In this document: positions 60,018 through 64,000 of the stretch, piece after piece
Position numbering within the stretch: position 1 is the first letter of the stretch
Layout of the letters: each line of letters starts with the position of its first letter
Origin: Pegea sp. RAD2-039
Taxonomy: Eukaryota; Chordata; Thaliacea; Salpida; Salpidae
Direction: 5' to 3'
Length of the DNA: 64,000 bases
NCBI GenBank assembly: GCA_034620365.1
Contig: JAQGEQ010000281.1
Coordinates: forward strand, 580,472 to 644,471
Position numbers and translations under genes: made by a program
The notes under the pieces: model-generated
Told to the model about the DNA's origin: nothing
The model's input: only the letters and a program-made list of their open reading frames with translations
Database searches by the model: none

Positions 60018-60836
60018 TTATTCATTAAAACCATATTCTTTCCAAATTTCATTTTCTTTTCTTTCTTTCTTCTCATTTGCTTCAAGCTCTTCTTTATTTA
60101 TCTGTTGTTTTGTTACAACCTTTTTTTTAGAAGATCGTTTTTTTGTTATCATTGACGGATGGTTTGTTTTGGATTCCTTAGATTTTTTTTTAGATTTAGA
60201 AGACTTAGAAACTCTACTGTCAGTATTTCTTTTATATACTTTGCTCAAAACAAGAAGAATAGTCAATAAAACAATCACTCCAACCAAAAAACCAATTATA
60301 GGCTCACAAATATTCTTTTCTACAGTTGTGTTAATATCAACTTCACAAATGAAATTATGCAAGTATTCACATTTTTGGTTATCCCATCTACCATAGTAAA
60401 CGTCATCTCCTTTTTCTCTTTCTGCAACGACTATACCAACACAAGGTTGACGATGAATCGAGCTAGGCTCTCCTTCGTACCTGTTCGGGTTCTCGTCTCC
60501 TTTAAGGAGAAAATCCCCGTCAGACCATGTCCAGTATTTTTGATATTTCTCGAATTGAGTCAAACCAATCCAAAAGATTTTTGCAAATACATCTTTAGAG
60601 TAAACCTTGAAGCTCTGTAGTTCATCGATCATAAAAACCATAACTTTTAAACTTTTAGCATGTGCTAATCGACCACCATCTTTAATACAAGTGTTGTTTG
60701 AGTTTAACATAGATAATCTTCTATCCCCATAAAACAAGTATTTCTTATTTTCAAAAATACGAATTTTAGGAGAGCTCAAAGCATGATTTATAATCAGTGA
60801 ATAAACAAATAATTGGAAACAAATATTACCTTTCAT
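60018..60836 (-). CDS. Membrane C-type lectin 1 with basic cytoplasmic tail
   Basis: A single 272-codon exon. Residues 1-22 form a signal peptide. A C-type lectin-like domain (about 25-167) shows WIGL (89-92), WTWSDG (102-107), EGEPS, WDN (151-153), FICE (162-165) and cysteines 50, 132, 156 and 164. Residues 179-199 form one transmembrane helix. A 70-residue cytoplasmic tail follows, rich in Lys, Arg, Ser and Glu, with no obvious ITAM or ITIM. The sugar-binding EPN is EPS here and WND is WDN, so Ca2+-dependent sugar binding is uncertain. The lack of introns is notable beside the many-exon neighbours. A surface receptor role is inferred. Confidence 0.9.
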   Translation of the reverse strand: MKGNICFQLFVYSLIINHALSSPKIRIFENKKYLFYGDRRLSMLNSNNTCIKDGGRLAHAKSLKVMVFMIDELQSFKVYSKDVFAKIFWIGLTQFEKYQKYWTWSDGDFLLKGDENPNRYEGEPSSIHRQPCVGIVVAEREKGDDVYYGRWDNQKCEYLHNFICEVDINTTVEKNICEPIIGFLVGVIVLLTILLVLSKVYKRNTDSRVSKSSKSKKKSKESKTNHPSMITKKRSSKKKVVTKQQINKEELEANEKKERKENEIWKEYGFNE

Positions 60837-61203
60837 TAAATTAGACTAGTATTTGATGCCTTAAAACCTATTTTTAAATAATTTTACTTCATTTTTAGTA
60901 GATAAATCTAAAGTATTATGATGTCATAATGTCTTTTTATTATTTCGATTATTGACGATATATATATTAGATTAAATCTATCTATCAAACCTAACGCTAC
61001 CATCTATACAGCTTTAGTTTACAGTACGCAAGAGAAAGTTTTTATTGAAAATAAACTCTATAACTTTCGTTATCTTTGTTCTATATTACATATAAGTCTA
61101 GAACCACACTGGCCTGACAACAATGTACAGCAAGCACAGGCTTCGATATATCAATATTCGCTTTATAACAACATCGGCTATCCCTGGCTATCCTCTGTGT
61201 CTG

Positions 61204-61271
61204 GCTAGATTTCAATACCAGAAATTAGGAGGATATCGCAGCAGATCGCTCCGAATAGCGCTCTCAACTCC
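61204..61271 (-). repeat. Inverted D2 fragment at lectin unit A/B junction
   Basis: The reverse complement matches the middle of D2 (GAGAGCGC.ATTCGGAGCGAT through CTCCTAATTTCTGGTATTGA) over about 65 bp. It sits exactly where lectin unit A ends and unit B begins. Confidence 0.8.
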
Positions 61272-62843
61272 AATAATATATTACAGCTATTTAAAACGTT
61301 ATAAAAATTATAATCTAATAGTTTATAATTTATAAAAGCAAAACTTTTGTCTTGATATTGTAATAAAATAAATAAAAAAGCAAAAATTTTAATAAAATTT
61401 AAAAAATTAGAAATAGTAACTAATGAAAAGAAAAATTTACCTAAAACGAAATATATATATGATTCTCCTTTATAAAAACAAATCATTTACAGAAAGAATC
61501 CAAATTAGTTGAATCAAATATTATTTATTTAAATAAAACATTTTTTAAACTATTTCCAAATATTTTAAATAGAAAAAACACAATTTTAAAATAGTTTTTT
61601 ACTGATTACATAACCTAAATATTATAATAAATATAATAGTATATATATAATAATTGAATCAAAGTTGACCTTTAGATTTCGTAAAGGAACAAAATATTTA
61701 AAATTAAGATACGTAGAATGCTATGACAAGCATTTTTCAAAATGCTTATGGTCAGTGAAAGTGCTTGAAGTCCACATGTACAGGGCGAAACGGCTTTCAT
61801 AATTTACAAATAATAACTTCCTAATTGAAGGTATTAAACTTTTAAATGTATTAATGAATTAATTTTTCAAGTAAGTCGGTAAATATTTAAAATTTTATTT
61901 TTTACGAGCATTCTATTGCAAGTTGTGTGTTTTAGATTAATTAATTAAAAATATAATTATTATAATTATTATTAGCAAAAACCTTAAACTAATTATTTTC
62001 GTTATTCTATATTTTTTACAAAATATTTTATATGTTTTAACATTTTCTATGTCGTATAATTTAATCATTTAATTAAGAAATACAGAAAATATATATCTAT
62101 TTGATTAAGCTTTTAACTAGCTTTTAGTTTTTAGTTAATCTGTTAATATGCTTGCAAATCATAGAATTAAATAATAATCAAAATGATATTTGTTTAATTA
62201 GAGATGCTTGTGAAAAACATATAAGAATGTGTTCTTAAAAAAGATATATTCCTTTTATATAATTCCTCTTTTCATTATTATAGTTTTTACATTCGTTTTT
62301 TATTCTACAATCGTTGCTAATGTTTCAGATACATCTAATAATTCAGGTATTTTTATTGTCTCTGGGTTTTTGTATCATTTTTAATCTATTTTAAAAATTT
62401 ATATCATTCAATAAGTTGAATAAATTTTTGTTACAGCCAGTAAAATTATACCTATAAAATTTATTAAACTCCTAAATAAGGAATATTGAACTAAGATTAA
62501 TTTGGAAGATAGATTTTGTTATAACTAAGCTATTTCTAGAGAGATATGCTGAAACTTAAAGCTGTAAAATTTCTTTTATAAAAAGTTAATAATAAGTTTT
62601 AAATCATATAGAAGTTGTTACTTGATACTTGCTACTAAAAAATCAAGTAGTTATTAGTCTATGATTTATAGACGTATGAGAAATAATTTTGAAGACAGTT
62701 TTTATTTATTACTTTATCACATACAACAGAAGCTGTAGGATTATTAAATTAAAACATTTGATGGATTTTCACCTAAGTTTTTATCACAGGGTTAGATATA
62801 CTCTTATAATAACCACTGATATTTGCGTTTTAAACAAAATCGT

Positions 62844-63476
62844 CTACTTAAAACTGTCAGTATTTCTTTTATATACTTTGTACAAAACAAAAAGAATAGT
62901 CAATAAAGCAATCACTCCAACCAAAATACCAATTATAAGCCCATAACTATTATTCTTTTCTACAGTTGTGTTATAATCAACTTCACAAATGAAATTACGC
63001 CTGACTTCACATTCTTGATTATCCCATCTACCATAGTAATCGTCATCTCCTTTTTCTCTTTCTGCAACGACTATACCAACACAAGGTTGAGGATAAATCG
63101 CGTTGGGCTCTCCTTCGCACCAGTTCGGGTTCTCGTCTCCTTTAAGGAGAAAATCCCCGTCAGACCATGTCCAGTTTTTTTGATATTTCTCGAATTTAGT
63201 CAAACCAATCCAAAAGATATTTGCAAATACGTTGTTAGAGTAAACCTTGAAGCTCTGTAGTTCATCGATCATAAAAACCATAACTTTTAAACTTTTAGCA
63301 TGTGCTAATCGACCACCATCTTTAATACAAGTGTTGTTTGAGTTTAACATAGATAATTTTCTATCCCCATAAAACAAGTATTTCTTATTTTCAAAAATAC
63401 TAATTTTAGGAGAGCTCAAAGCATGATTTATAATCAGTGAATAAACAAATAGTTGGAAACAAATATTACCTTTCAT
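62844..63476 (-). CDS. Membrane C-type lectin 2, cytoplasmic tail deleted
   Basis: A single 210-codon exon with the same signal peptide and lectin domain (WIGL, WTWSDG, WDN, FICE) as lectin 1. It has EGEPN with an intact EPN motif and an extra Cys at residue 120. The membrane helix (about 180-201) is followed only by KVYKRNTDSFK. A genomic deletion joined the tail region to 3' flank sequence and supplied a new stop. It may be a receptor without its intracellular part or on the way to a pseudogene; the ectodomain frame is fully open. Confidence 0.88.
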   Translation of the reverse strand: MKGNICFQLFVYSLIINHALSSPKISIFENKKYLFYGDRKLSMLNSNNTCIKDGGRLAHAKSLKVMVFMIDELQSFKVYSNNVFANIFWIGLTKFEKYQKNWTWSDGDFLLKGDENPNWCEGEPNAIYPQPCVGIVVAEREKGDDDYYGRWDNQECEVRRNFICEVDYNTTVEKNNSYGLIIGILVGVIALLTILFVLYKVYKRNTDSFK

Positions 63477-63853
63477 TAAATTAGACTAGTATTTGATGCC
63501 TTAAAACCTATTTTTAAATAATTTTACTTCATTTTTAGTAGATAAATCTAAAGTATTATGATGTCATAATGTCTTTTCATTATTTCGATTTTTGACGATA
63601 TATATATTAGATTAAATCTATCTATCAAACCTAACGCTACCATCTATACAGCTTTAGTTTACAGTACGCAAGAGAAAGTTTTCATTGAAAATAAACTCTA
63701 TAACTTTCATTTTCGTTATCTTTGTTCTATATTACATATAAGTCTAGAACCACACTGGCCTGACAACAATGTACAGCAAGCACAGGCTTCGATATATCAA
63801 TATTCGCTTTATAACCACATCGGCTATCCCTGGCTATCCTCTGTGTCTGGCTA

Positions 63854-63919
63854 GATTTCAATACCAGAAATTAGGAGGATATCGCAGCAGATCGCTCTGA
63901 ATAGCGCTCTCAACTCCAA
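63854..63919 (-). repeat. Inverted D2 fragment at lectin unit B/C junction
   Basis: Same 65-bp fragment as at 61204, again directly at the duplication boundary. Confidence 0.8.
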
Positions 63920-63921
63920 TA

Positions 63922-64000
63922 ATATATTACAGCTATTTAAAACGTTATAAAAATTATAATCTAACCGTTTATAATTTATAAAAGCAAAACTTTTGTCTTG
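63922..64000. repeat. Start of a third lectin duplication unit
   Basis: Repeats 58281 onward (TATTACAGCTATTTAAAACG). It continues beyond the window, so further lectin copies may follow. Confidence 0.8.

Larger units (their letters stand above)
58275..61278. repeat. Tandem duplication unit A containing lectin 1
   Basis: The segment from TTACAGCTATTTAAAACG (about 58281) recurs from 61287 and again from 63928, with more than 95% apparent identity over long stretches. Unit A is about 3.0 kb. It contains one lectin gene, about 1.7 kb of 3' flank and an inverted D2 fragment at its right end. Confidence 0.9.
61281..63920. repeat. Tandem duplication unit B containing lectin 2
   Basis: Second copy of the lectin unit, about 2.64 kb. 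It is shorter than A mainly because about 360 bp corresponding to roughly 59845-60215 is deleted at 62854-62855. A third copy begins at about 63922 and runs off the window. Confidence 0.9.

Noticed and set aside
60169-60620. Plus-strand ORFs opposite the lectin genes
   Set aside because: Antisense frames of the real minus-strand lectin coding sequence.

Overview
The window is AT-rich (roughly three quarters A+T by eye) animal nuclear DNA. The evidence is GT-AG introns throughout, metazoan-type nuclear tRNA genes, a BTB-BACK-Kelch family, an SLC6 transporter, membrane C-type lectins and a decayed non-LTR retrotransposon. I cannot name the phylum; an invertebrate with short introns is most likely.

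Positions 48 to about 46053 are a head-to-tail array of a 12-14 kb unit, three complete and one cut off. Each full unit holds, in order: an identical tRNA-Asn(GTT) gene; a deleted relic of the unit's own first gene; a (TGATCCTCATCT)n minisatellite; a CpG-rich block with CArG, CRE and X-box sites; a 13-coding-exon gene on the + strand that I do not recognise ('gene X', about 266 codons, four copies); a dispersed repeat; an 11-exon BTB-BACK-Kelch gene on the - strand (three copies of about 586 codons, convergent with gene X); and a LINE reverse-transcriptase fragment. Gene X copy 1 has lost the AG of one splice acceptor. Copies 2-4 are open at every exon and junction. The fourth unit ends just after gene X, so it has no Kelch gene.

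From 46053 to 54208 the DNA is mostly gene-poor. It holds a tRNA-Lys(TTT), a two-exon gene for a small Ser/Gly/Asp-rich protein with signal peptide and GPI-like tail, and an isolated GC-rich CTCF-like motif.

From 54209 to 57706 lies a complete 10-exon SLC6 transporter of the amino-acid (B0AT-like) type on the - strand. Its first intron carries a repeat also present in each array unit.

From about 58275 to the end is a second tandem duplication (period about 3.0 then 2.6 kb) with two single-exon C-type lectin genes. The second has lost its cytoplasmic tail through a deletion. A third repeat starts at the right edge. The junctions of this duplication carry a piece of a repeat that is also in the large array.

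The most novel content is gene X, its conserved regulatory block and its co-amplification with a Kelch adaptor and a tRNA gene. No function for gene X can be assigned from sequence alone.
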